Source: Endocalyx cinctus (Eukaryota > Ascomycota > Sordariomycetes > Amphisphaeriales > Apiosporaceae). From it: 64,000 nucleotides of DNA. A model generated the notes under the pieces. The model saw only the letters and a list, made by a program, of their open reading frames with translations. It was not told the origin of the DNA and did no database searches. A program made the translations under genes and the position numbers. The DNA lies in NCBI GenBank assembly GCA_001600455.1, contig BCKC01000004.1, positions 3,336,915 to 3,400,914 on the forward strand, given 5' to 3'. Shown here piece after piece: positions 1 to 12,109 of this stretch. The stretch's first letter is position 1. Every line of letters begins with the position of its first letter.

Positions 1-181
1 CTTTCTCCCCCCCATCCCATTCCATCATCATTCCCTTACTTGTCTCACCTTTTCCTATCAAACGAAAAGACTCGCCTCTTTTCAACTTTTTTTTCTTAAC
101 CTACCCAACCCATTTTCCTTTGCGAAGAAGCACCCGATTGCCTTGGTCAGGCCCCCTCCCGAAGCAAAATCCAGAATTGCC
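1..181 (+). promoter_or_regulatory. Pyrimidine-rich leader of YHM2 (partial promoter)
   Basis: This is the stretch between the window edge and the YHM2 start codon. It opens with C/T-rich sequence (positions 1-130, with runs of C and T and CTTTT blocks). Such tracts are common in front of strongly expressed fungal genes, next to the transcription start. No TATA box can be assigned, and the upstream promoter lies outside the window. Confidence 0.45.
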
Positions 182-1344
182 ATGTCCGCCGCTACCACCG
201 CAGGAGTCGTACCTCCGCTTACGGAGCATAAGCTCGAGAAGAAGCCCATCAAGTTTTCCAACCTCTTGCTCGGCGCCGGTCTCAACCTTTTCGAGGTCAC
301 CACCCTGGGCCAGCCTCTGGAGGTCACCAAGACCACCATGAGTGCTCACCGTGGCGATTCTTTTGCTTCCGCCTTGGGCAGAATCTGGGGAAGAGGTGGT
401 GTACTTGGGTGTAAGTTCATTATTACCTAATCAATCTCACGTTTGATTCTTTCGACCTATTTGTTTTTATGTGGTTTTCTGTTGCTAATTTTTTTTTCTT
501 CGTAAAAAAATAGTCTACCAAGGTCTGATCCCCTGGGCCTGGATCGAAGCCTCGACTAAAGGCGCCGTCCTCCTTTTCGTCGCTTCCGAGGCCGAATACT
601 ACGCACGGGTTGCTGGTGCATCGGAATTTGGCGGTGGTATTATGGGCGGTATCACGGGCGGTGTGGCCCAGGCGTACGCCACCATGGGCTTCTGCACCTG
701 CATGAAGACGGTCGAGATCACGCAGCACAAGATGGCGGCGGCCGGCGTCAAGCCGCAGAGCACCTACGCGACCTTCCTGGACATCTACCGCAAGGAAGGG
801 ATCCGCGGCATCAACCGGGGCGTGAACGCGGTGGCGATCCGGCAGATGACCAACTGGGGATCCCGGTTCGGGCTCTCCCGCCTGGCCGAGGGCTGGATCC
901 GCCAGGCCACCGGCAAGGAGCACGGCGAGAAGCTCGCCGCGTGGGAGAAGATCGCGGCCTCGGCCATGGGCGGTGGCCTCTCGGCTTGGAACCAGCCGAT
1001 CGAGGTGATCCGCGTCGAGCTCCAGTCCAAGAAGGAGGACCCGAACCGCCCCAAGAACATGAACGTCGCCACCGCGGCGAAGTATATTTATCAGAGCAAC
1101 GGTATCAAGGGTCTGTACCGTGGTGTTGCTCCTCGTATCGGTCTCGGCGTTTGGCAGACGGTTTGCATGGTGGCTATGGGTGATATGTGAGTTATAACAT
1201 TCCTTCTCTTCTCTCCTTTATTTCCCTCGTCCACGATTCTTCTTTTCTATGTGCCATTTACTGATTGATAATCTCGTTCGAAACAACAGGGCCAAGACGT
1301 ATGTCGAGAAACTCACTGGTGACAAGGTCACTGCGAAGCATTAG
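182..1344 (+). CDS. YHM2: Mitochondrial citrate/2-oxoglutarate carrier, Yhm2 type
   Basis: Exons are 182-410, 514-1186 and 1290-1344, giving 318 aa, close to the yeast protein. Both introns have GT-AG ends (gtaagt/tag and gtgagt/cag) and the phases close. The protein is a six-helix carrier of the mitochondrial inner membrane. The carrier signature is clear in repeat 1 (PLEVTK, residues 45-50) and repeat 3 (PIEVIR), while repeat 2 has the divergent CMKTVEI form typical of the Yhm2 branch rather than the standard PxDxxK. Yhm2 exchanges citrate for oxoglutarate and exports reducing power for cytosolic NADPH; the yeast protein was also linked to mtDNA maintenance. The ATG at 182 is chosen because it gives the family-like N-terminus; an in-frame non-ATG extension lies upstream. 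Bases about 660-1080 use almost only G/C-ending codons, unlike the two ends of the gene. Confidence 0.9.
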
Positions 1345-2230
1345 GCGGCGTTTTCAGAGGGTTACTTTACATATACAAGGGCTTGTGATCTATCCCAGCC
1401 TGTTTTGCGTTTTCGTGTCGGGTATTTTATAGACGATTGTGTGCTTATTTATTTATCTCTGTATCTCTCGTGCTTCTTATCCTAGCTTATGACGGACTTG
1501 GGGGGTATTATTTTTCGAGCACATCTAAATTTTGGTTGGTGTATACGGCCGAGAAGCCTCAACAGTCATCGGTCAGGTCGACAGGTAGAAGAAGTTTGAG
1601 AGAGAAAAAAAGAACAAAAAAAGTGTGACTCCAAAAGATTTGAATCGAATTAAAACCCAAAGGGGCCTTTTAACTGGCCTTGAACAAAAATATCTCTCAC
1701 CATCGGCAGGTTTTATTGGTAACCAATAAATATAGTGACGTGTGTCCCAAACATTATGTAAGCATGATCGAACATCAATGATAAGCTTAATATAGCCTCA
1801 GGACGACTTCGAAATTGAACGGTATGCGTATTCTACAGAAAGACTACTGAATGGCTATTACTATACGTAGCAAGAGAACTCCAAAGTCTCGAAGTAGAGC
1901 AGGGAGTGTTCGAGACTGTGTCTTTCCAACTACATAATTCCAAAACAAAAACGATTGAGCAAAGTAGGTTAATCGACAAACCGCCTAGGTTACAGCTTCT
2001 TACGTAGTACCTCCAGGTGAAGGACTAAAAAAAGCGGCCGAGCAAGCAAGTTGATCGACGACAACCCACTGCTTCTAACGTACAACTTTTAGGTAAAGAT
2101 TCTCTTTCGCAAGCACGAGCCGCATCACGAGCGTGATCACGGTACGGTCCCACCAAACGGAAACAACCTACCAGCTGAAATACGTAGTAGTTTACTTTTT
2201 TTTTTTCTCTCTCTTTATGTGTAACATCTA

Positions 2231-2319
2231 GTCAGTCTCCTAGCGACAGCTAGTGTATGCTCACTAGCTGACTGAGTAAGGTGGAGATCACTCGAGGAAG
2301 CTTCAGGTGTATCTCCACC
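2231..2319. other. Two adjacent perfect stem-loops
   Basis: A 9-bp perfect stem (2247-2255 with 2262-2270) closes a 6-nt loop. It is followed directly by a second 9-bp perfect stem (2280-2288 with 2311-2319) around a 22-nt loop. They lie in otherwise featureless spacer DNA. They could be a structured RNA, a decayed inverted repeat, or chance. Confidence 0.4.
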
Positions 2320-5300
2320 GTACGTAAACACTAAGCGGTTACCGCCATTAGGTAAGTGTAACTGACTAGGTAGTCCTAGGGAAGAAGGGAAAAAAATACC
2401 AAGCCCATGGTCACGGCCTTGGTAATACCTCGGTCAATAAAAAGGACGGAGAAGATACGATGAACTGTTCTTTTTTGATTTGTTATTGTTTTTTTTTTCT
2501 CTTTTGAGTCTTTTCCCATGTCGCCGGTTCCCACTTTGATTACTCTGTACATATATTGCGACTGAAACAGACTGAACTAGCTAGCTAGCCTCTTCGTTGT
2601 CGAGTCGCGTCGTCCGGGGGGATAGGTGGCCTGGTCTGTAACGTGTTAAAGCTTGTAGTATTGTAAAAACAAGTTCATGATGTTTACCGGAAAGGGAAAC
2701 GACAAAATAAAAAAGAAACGGGGGCTCGAGCGGAGACCTTGAAACGACAAGAACAAGAACAAGACAGGATGACGAATCCGGTAAACCGGGATAAATTAGT
2801 AATTGTTATTTCGATGGTATACTTTACGTACGGAGTAACAGATAGGTAAAACGGTTCGTTTTTTCGCCGTACGCTAACCTAGCTACGTAGAAGAACCAGA
2901 AAATAAGATAAAACACACAAACCCTCGTTCGAGGAGTGGAGTGTGGTTCGGGGATCGCGTTGTGGGGAGGGAGAGAGAATTTGGAAATATTGCGGTGAAG
3001 GGGAAAGTTTTAGTTAAAAACTTAGTTGCCCAGGTAGCGAAACGGAGTCGGTAGGCAATTCATAGCATAACAAATGACGTATCATCTATCTTGCATTTGT
3101 TCATCTCCCGATCACGATCAAGGGCCCCCGGAGATGCGTTAGCGAGGCTATGGTTTGGAAAACCAACGTTCGTAGCCGCATTATCTCCATATCGTCCTTT
3201 GCTGGGCTCCGTCACGGTAGATACGTGGTGGGTAAGTCAGCTGTCCACGTCGATCATGGTTAAAAGAAAAAAAAAACGCCGAGGTACCTAGTGAGGTATT
3301 TTATTTAAGGATACTGTCAGAGTCTAGGTTCTTTTTTAGTAGTGGTAGTAGTAGGTTCGTAGAAGAACGTTGTCACCGCCTCTTTATAAACTCGCCTGTG
3401 TAAGCCTCATCCGAGCTTCCTTGGATTTAGTTGGTGTGGAGGAGGGGCGGGGAAAGGGTTCTTGGAAATAGGGCGAGTGGGTCGGGGGGAGGAGGTTGGT
3501 AGAGGCAGGAACAGCCGACGACATCGAGGCGGTGCGTATCCCGGTTTGCGTTCGCCTCGTCTCTCTCTCTTCGATCCTGGAACGGACTGTCAGATGACTG
3601 ATCGTCTTGTGGGCGTGGCGGTATTTTCAAATGTGGAGTAGAAGAGCCGTAGAAGCAACGGCAGAAGCAACTAGGACGTGAAAGTACCATCGTCACGTGC
3701 TTCTCGAGTAAAGCTAGATCCATGGATATGTGATGTTCATATGATAGCGACGTCTATCTCATGTAGTATAGGTTAGTCGAGAGCTGCGTTCAGCTAAGGA
3801 GATCTACCTGCCACCGTATCGGTAAGGTGGGATGTGGGATATGCAGCCCTGGAGAGTTGGAGAGCGAAACACTCGACCAGAGACCAAAGCCAAACCCCGA
3901 TCTTCCCAGATGATCCCTATACTAGTTTCCCATACACGCCTACCTATGCGAGTAGCCGTCTTTCTCTAACGGCGGAAACTTCGTATACTTACTACGTAGG
4001 GGAAGTTGGGAGTGAGGCGGTTTGAAAGGTGGTGGTGGTGGAACCTCCCTCCTTCCCCGAAACGGATCTGACCCGAATCTGAGGCCCGACCCGCTCGCAC
4101 GTCGATAACGCACGCACGTGCATCTGATATTATGCCGTGTAAGTACCTAGTATAGAGTAAGTGGGTAGGTAGACGTCCGGTTTCAATCGGGTGTATGAAA
4201 TTCATCACGAGCGAAACTTCCCTTTTCCCACGCCTGCGATGTAGGTGAGGAGTGCTTGATTTGCTCTGCCCTTCCATTTCATGTCCGGGAGACTTGACGG
4301 GACGTCGAGCTGGCATCATATCATTGGGCGGGTTACCTGATATGCGAGTGAAAGAACACACAAGCCGCATGAATCTCCACTAGAAGGCGTGAGTTCCATA
4401 CATGATGTATGACATAACACGTAAACTTGCTTAGTCCCTGGCCCCTCTTCGTAGTCTTCTCTTGCACGTGCAGGCACGTTTTTTTCTTCTTCTTTTCTCT
4501 TGCCTCTTTCTCGAAAGAAGGGGAGAAAAAAAAACACTTTAGACCCCTTTACACTTCACCTAAGCTTATGCAGGGTCCCGCGCCAACCAGAAGTATTCGC
4601 CCCTCTCGCTTGTTTTTTCATGCCTACGCCGCTGTAAGTAAAATAAAGTAAAATTGCCAACCCGCTAGACGGTCTAAGCAAGAGTTGGGGTGAAGTCTAT
4701 CGCCTTTTTGTTTTTATCTCTTTATCTCTTAATGCTTCATTTTGTTATCAATAATTGCTTGTGACACAAAAGGAGGAGAATTGATGGCGACACACCCGGA
4801 CGTGCGAGAGAGCGCGTAAGTGTATTATTATGGCCTTCTGGAATTTTTAGTTCGTCGCCGACGTACTTGGCCGTTAGGCTTGAACGCATCGAGCCTAGAG
4901 AAGACACATTTATCGAATAACGGCGTGCTTGGTTTTTGACAGCAGGCAGTCGATCACTATATTACGGGAAACGCAAAGCGTTATTCCATTATTTTGGCCC
5001 TTCTCCTGCCCAGCCTTCCGCGCCTACGAAAAGAAGGGTCAAATTGCGATTAACTAATATGGTATTCTCTTGACCCCTTCCCTTCTATCCTTCCCACGCT
5101 ATTGATACTGTCGACGTCTCCGTTAGATCAGGAACGCCGCGATGTCTATTTTATTTTGAGGGGAGTTGTCTTGCCGGGAACTATTTACATTAGGTATATA
5201 GATAGTCTTCATCTAAGAAAACGCCATACCGAGAGAAATGCCGCGGTAGCGTCCACGCTTTAGGTTCTCTCATTTTCCCTCTCCAGATATTGAGTTCTAT

Positions 5301-8300
5301 GCAATTAAAGTCATTTCTTGGAAATGCGGATGCTAGACCCAGCGTAATCCGGGGTCGACTTAATCCTTCAATAACCTATACGTAGCACAACCGCATCACG
5401 GGGTGGCGGCGGCGTATCTGAATGGTAAAAGTAGGACAGGAGCCGGGCCACTCGGGGCTCAGCGGCGACTCTCCTCGCATATTTTCGCGTGCTGGCTCGC
5501 GAATCGGAGGGAGGCGGAGCTCTGTTTTTACTTTTTTTACTCTTGTCGCCTTGAGATGATATTTTTTTTCTTCTTGTTTATTATACATCACACCTCAATG
5601 GGGGCTGTAAGAGAACGAGATTTCGTCTAACTCCCTATCGCATCTCTTTTTTTTTTTTTCGCGAAGTTGGGTCCTGTAAAGACTAAAGACAAATATTATT
5701 ATTGTGTACATAGTACGTGTCTACCAAGCCTCAATTTAATTACGATATAGCAAGATAGGCTATTCACTAGCGATTCAAGGACGGCCTATTGGCTTGGTAT
5801 CTCCCTTTTTTCTAACCTTTCTTTTCTTCTTCACCGTTGTTATACTAGAATTCCATAAATTGAGGGGGGAATATAAAACCGTTTTTTTTCTTGGCAATTA
5901 CGTCGCTGTTGTATTTTTAATTGGTCGCTTACAATAGGATTAGCATGCTGGATCGACGCCCGCGCTGGAGAAAACTAAGAGAAACCAACAGTTTTTATTA
6001 CAATCAATAATGGGCTCTTCTTAGCTACGGAATGTAATGTAGAGAAGGACAAGACTATAGATTAATTGAAAAAAAAAAAAAAAAAAAAAACCGGATCTTA
6101 GGTTGGGGTCGGTTTCTACAGGCTGGACAAAAAAGGTAGAAGAAAACTAGAATGTCCGAACCAAGGAAAGGCGAGATGTACCGGCCGGACCGGAAGCGAA
6201 TGTCGGATTGAGCTGAATTGAATTGAGGTGATAATTGGGCGGTCTTGGGTTAGGTTTGTTTCTTCCTTTGGGTGGCAAAAAAAGAAAGAGAGAAAAATGC
6301 CTATCGGTCTAATGTATGCGTTATAGGCAAACATTGGTACGGTGCAATGCAGGACAGAGTAGCACAGTACCACAGTTGCAGATGAGGCGTTTTTCTTCCC
6401 GACTTAAAAAAAAAACGGAGATCTACAGAGTACATGGGACAGAGTTGAGTTGGAGGTTGGAGGAGTGAGACGTTAAAGTACGGTAAGCAGGCGCGTGCTC
6501 AAGAAATTTTTTCTCTCTCTCTCCATATCATCGTCATCTTCTCTCGGTTTCCATTCTCGCCTTGCCTTGCATACTCAAGGTATATAGGTACCGAAAGGAT
6601 GTAATCAGGGTAACATGTAGCGGTATAGCGGCATCAAGTGTAGTGTACGAAGCGAATCAGAATTTAGAAAATTAATCCGCATCGGCTGACCGATAAACCA
6701 ACAGGACAAGAAAAAAAAAATTCCTCAATCATCTTGGAACATTCTATCGCGGCTTGGCTAGAAGCCGCGAAAAAAAAAAAATCTCAGGAGAACCACAATT
6801 TTTCTCCGTGGGGTTCCCTTTTCTTTTATCCATCTATTTTTTTCTGTCTACTACTTATGATAGGTACGCTACAGAAAGGAAACATTCCCCCAAATCGCGG
6901 GATGACAGATCCGGGTATCTCAAGTCTCGGCCGGGGCGTCTTGGCATACTTTGTTTTATTCCCTCATCAACTTTGTGCTAAACTTAATCAAAACCGCTTG
7001 TGGACAGCGGGATTTTTTTTTTTTTTTTTTTTTCATTATAACAAAGTGGAAAATGAGCCAAAAAAAAAAAAAAGTGAGCTGACTTATCTCGGTATTTGCC
7101 TCGCGTCGACTATCCTGTTCATGTCGTGAACGCTTTAGCCAATTCGATCTTCATATGACTTTGCTTACTTTCGAAGCTTTGTTTTTAAATCATGATGGAC
7201 AGCTAAGCTGAGTAAGGAGTATAATTGAAAGACCGTTAGACCTTGTAGCCCCGAGTCACTAATCCCAAGCGACGTAAGCTTTCGCAAATTGGACCTGACA
7301 CGCGCCAACACGAGTTTAAAAGTAGACAAAAAGAAATGACCAACACGCAAGTGACCAAAAATATAGATAGATTCCTTTAGGATTTGGGTTGAGGTGGGTT
7401 GCTTCTCCTGGGTTCTTCGTGTTAAACACATGTAACCTTCTTTAGACTTCCCCTTCCCCTTACCTCACTTTCAGATACCACGAAATACACAGAATACACA
7501 GAGAGAAAATCAGATCATAAGCATATCACTTCAAATTCTTGTCACAAAATTAAGCTCTTCAGATCGTGGCAAGGGGGACGGGATAAGGCATCTTGGCGGT
7601 TATCAGCACCATAGATCCTGCGAGAATTAAATTCCTTAATACTACATGCATAACGGCTTGAAAGGTAGCTAGAACCTCTCTAGAAGGGAAAAAGGTTATA
7701 GTGAGATCAGTGAGTGAAATAATGGCGGTTATTAGAATATACATAGATACACTACTTGATGAGGAAAGCCGGGAGATCTTGAAATTAAGTTCGTAAATAC
7801 GGCTCTAGAATAGTCGGCATAGTTCGACAATTAAAAAAAAAAGAAATTTTTACTAAAGGAGATATTAAAAAATGCTTCAAGTTTATAGGCCGGAGTTTAT
7901 TAGACGCGAAGTAAATGTTAAGACCAAAAAAGAAGGAAAAGAAAAAATAACGCCGTTGAATATAGTGTAGTATACGTACATACTACAGATACATTACAGT
8001 ACGCCAGGATGGCATTGTTGAGAGAGGAAAGGCTTGATGAGATTGTTCGACATAAACAAAGTGTACCACACGCTACGCTGAAAAAAGGAAGACAAAAAAA
8101 ATAAAATAATAAAAATTAGTATGGGTTTCATATTTTTGAGCGAATACCAAGCTTTAGCTCGGTCCACATCGGCAGCAATGCTGCAAGGACCCCGGTCCTG
8201 ATCGTGCTGTAGGTAGACAGGAACAGTACATAGTACATGGACCGTCTCCAGGGCTATTGCATATTCGACGCCCACGATCCGATGGCCCTGATCGCTCCCA

Positions 8301-11300
8301 AGCACGACTCAATTGTGGATTTCGAGAATTTCTTAGTAAGAAACATCATCCCATTCGATCCTGATTTTCCCTCGGGTTAAATTGAATTGACATATGAGGA
8401 GGAGAGCCACTAAGTCAGGATCATGTGGAAAGATCATATTACGTCGTGCGGGAGAGAGAGAAAACAAAATGATAGCGTATGGGGCGGTGACGAAATATTT
8501 TATTTTCGATAAAAAATAAAATAAAATAAAATACAAAAAACGATCGGTAATTCGGAAGGTCGAAGTTACGTTAGTTATCACGATAATAAAATAGCGCTTG
8601 AAAAGAAGAACCGTATAATGTCCGAACCATTAATGGGGTGGCCCTCGTCAAAAGCGATGGACGCGAGCGAGGCGACATTGGCAACCGGGGATATCACGAT
8701 ACGTGCTTGGTATTAAACATCCACCCAGTGACAATTTCCACCGGTCCGATACTGTGTTAGTTGTTCCATCCCATACTATGCAGTTACCTAGGTAAGTCGT
8801 AGGTAATAACGCAATGAGCTGCGCCTTTCTGTGATGAGCCCACGGCTTCTGGCAGCTCCTGGGTACCGTCACATCCAACTGAGCTGATCCTTGTTGCACA
8901 AAATCCGATTCTGGAGATTTTTGATTTTACTAAATCGTGATTGGTTTATTATCAACGGACTATGCCTGCCCAGATGGATCGCCACTGAAAGATAGGTAAT
9001 GAGCATCGGTCAACGCGTTCGACGCTCGAGACGACGTTAAGCAAGCAATACGCGCGGGTGCGAGCACCAAAAAGAATGGCTTCTCTGGCGGTTTAATACA
9101 CCTGTTTCAAATGACAGCCGTGACTTGGACGTCTAGTCAGGTACTGAAGGAGAGCCTTGTTTTGGTTTTTACAACATGGGCTGATGGATTGTCTTAGATT
9201 GACGATGTTCTTAGTCCCAGCTTTGACTTTGCTACCCCCCCTGCGCTCGTGCCTCTAGAATTGTGTACATGTACAAGAAAAAAAAAAAACGTAATCCATT
9301 AATTTGACGCATTATCAACACTGCGAAAGGAGCAATTTCTGAACAATTGGTAATTGTCGATAGCTTCACTAATAGGGGTTCAAATTATCTAGCGGGATAT
9401 CCAATAATAGCACTTTTAAGAAGAACTATGCACGGAAATAAAATGAAGGATAAACCATAAACGGAAGTCGGACAAGTATTCTCAAGATGGGGGCTCGCGG
9501 TAGCGAACGAGAAGCTAACAACAATTGTGTGTGGAGTCTTCGCGGTCAGACCGAACGAATACAGGAAAGCCTAGATTCAGTCGCGACGAGACCACCGTTG
9601 ACCGAATATTCTTCCGTGGCGTTATCTCAGGCCTCGAACTGCTCGAGGTATATTGACAGTACCTTTGCACTACTGTGGGGTTAATTATGAACATTATTAT
9701 TCGTCTTTTTAACGATGGCTATCTTTTTTTCTTCTCTCTCTATCTACGGTCTGCATGCATTTAGCGTGACTGAAGATCTGGAATTTTGTCTGGAGAATTT
9801 TGAAGAGAAATTGCGGGATTAGTACCATGACGTATGTAAAAGAAAAGATAGGATAGGTTGGGATGATTACAGCTGTTGTTATGGAATACCCTTTTAAGAA
9901 GGATAGTTGGATAATCATGGGTAATAGGTTAGTAGCGCGCCGAAGTGTGGGAAATTTGAATAATCAAAAGATTGAGACCGATCCGCATCTTTTTGGATCA
10001 TATTCAGGTAGTGGATATTTTGGGGCCGATACTTAGTTGTAAAATAATTGAGTAATGAGGTCTTTTCGTTCGGTATTCGTAATGAGAGCCCCGTGCACGT
10101 CGAAGAATTTCGTACCTATCAAATCTCCCTTGAGGACATCTGGTTAAGAAGGGAAGAAAAAAAAAAAAGCTAGGCTAGGCAAGCATCGGAAAATGGCTCA
10201 TCCTGCACAAATATCCAAAGGGACAAGCAAGTTCAGGACCTAGTAAAAATTCAGTATTTTAACAGGGGATCCACGCGAAAACTTTGCCCGGCTGTCCAAG
10301 ATGATGAATGATCCTTACGGTACAATATACGAGAAATTATTGGTCAATTCGGTAAGGTGTGGGTGGGGTGGAGTATCGATACAGTGTGAATAAAAATAAA
10401 AGGGTTTACACTACACTATGAAGGTAGTTAAGTAGTGTACACCATTTGAGAAGTAAAGTTGTCAGTCTCATAGCGTAAAAAGTAGCGTATAGTAAACAAT
10501 AAACACCGGCCAAATGCTATAGGCAAGTAGTGCGACCTCGAGAATCCACATGGATCGTAAAAAAAATATTAATGAGGACGATAAATAAAAAAACTGTATG
10601 GAGTGTATCTAGTAAAAAAAAAAGTAGGAAATTATCATGGATCAACCCTAGACCTTGAGGATTAACAACTGAAGCGTTAAGGACCATGGATGGGACAAGG
10701 GCCCTGGAGTTTAGTGGAGTTGAATGAGCTACAATGGTGTTAGTAGGTCGTATGTGGTCGTAGTGTGGGATAGGATAGAGAGCTTGTGGAAGGAAGGGGA
10801 AGGAAGAACATCACCCAAAATACCCTAATCAAAACAAAAACAAACGAAACAAATTTCCTTTTACAGCAGTGAATTTTATATGTACATTATAGACATGTTG
10901 GAAATTTTCATCGTAGGAATTGTATCAATTGAAAAGAAGCCGCGCAAAATAACTAATAAGATAAAGTGAATTTACGAGAAGGTTAATTCACTTCAATATT
11001 CTAAACAGAACATTTCCTTATTTTCCTATCTATCATATCTATCTCTCTCTCTTTTCAATTGCTGTTTAAACACAAATGGAAGTTATAAGCTTGGTAAGTA
11101 CCCATTGTCGTCATGAGCCGTAACCGAGTGACAAAGTGAGGGATTAAAGATGCAGCTCTAATCTGCCCGCAGGCTGCACCATGTACTTGTGGGGCGTAGG
11201 TATAGATACTTTCGTATACCGTATTATAACATTTAATATGACTGTATGGATCTATCCGATATTATTCAATAGAAGAACTTCAATGCTCTATTACCTATCT

Positions 11301-11734
11301 CTGTACCTGTAGCGTTTGCTACTATATTGAAAGCTTAATGAGAATAGAATAGATGAATGTAGGTTTAGTGTGAAGTTATTCTCATTTCCATTCCCTTATC
11401 AATACGATAACGGTTATTACCATACGTAACGATACTACAGAATAGAAGTGTATATATATATATAAGTACGTTTAAAGAAGAGAATCAAATAACTAAAAGC
11501 TCAGAACACAGAAAGAGAAAAAAACACGAAACTCATATTAAACGTTACCCAATAAAATAATACGTCACTTTTATAGGGCAATTAGAGGTTATCCTAGGTA
11601 CTTTAGTGGGTAATGGGTCCCTGATAGTCACACTGTCCCACAAAGTTCCGATACTTAGCTCATTATTGCTCTAGTGGAGATAACCCATAGCTCTGTGATT
11701 AGATTATTTAACTATCCTTCCTCACCTCTTCAAA

Positions 11735-11800
11735 TTCACTTTTTTTTCTTTCCTTTTCCTTCCTACCTTTCTTCCTTTCTTCTTTATCACGTTGAAGACT
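11735..11800 (+). promoter_or_regulatory. CT-rich tract in the PMA1 upstream region
   Basis: Almost pure pyrimidines (repeated TTTCC, CTTCC and TTTCT blocks) about 310-375 bases upstream of the PMA1 ATG. Tracts like this precede transcription starts of abundantly expressed fungal genes. Its role here is inferred from position and composition only. Confidence 0.4.
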
Positions 11801-12109
11801 GGTGCGACTCGTCGACTCCTTCCGCTGTGCTCCTTGTGGTGTCTTCTCGTGTCCATTTCCTTTCAATCCCTCCTAGGTGGTCAAGCTAATTACCGTACGC
11901 CAAATTGACATACCATCTACTAATATCGCCAATTTCCCTACACCCCTAGTACCATTCCAGTCGATCTTAATTATTACCAACTCATAATCTTTCCGACGCA
12001 ACCAAAACAGACTTGGTCTTTTCTTTCTGCAATTTGTTTATTTTTTCTTTTATTCATACAGAATTCGACCGCTAGTGGAGCCTTGCTTTGAATACAATCC
12101 TCGCCCCAG

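Larger units (their letters stand above)
1345..12109. other. Gene-free interval of 10.8 kb upstream of PMA1
   Basis: Bases between the YHM2 stop and the PMA1 start. Reading frames here are short, overlap randomly and show no family motifs. The content is A/T-rich with homopolymers (A-run 6069-6090, T-run 7013-7033), a TA microsatellite near 11452, and short hairpins (2247-2270, 2280-2319). A more GC-rich island near 8158-8305 carries a short ORF that may be a relic. The last 400 bases are pyrimidine-rich and look like promoter and leader for PMA1. I see no tRNA, rRNA or transposon ends. A long non-coding transcript or distal regulatory DNA cannot be excluded. Confidence 0.7.

Noticed and set aside
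1437..1628. 63-codon ORF after YHM2
   Set aside because: It has no motif, overlaps the likely 3' untranslated region, and has ordinary spacer composition.
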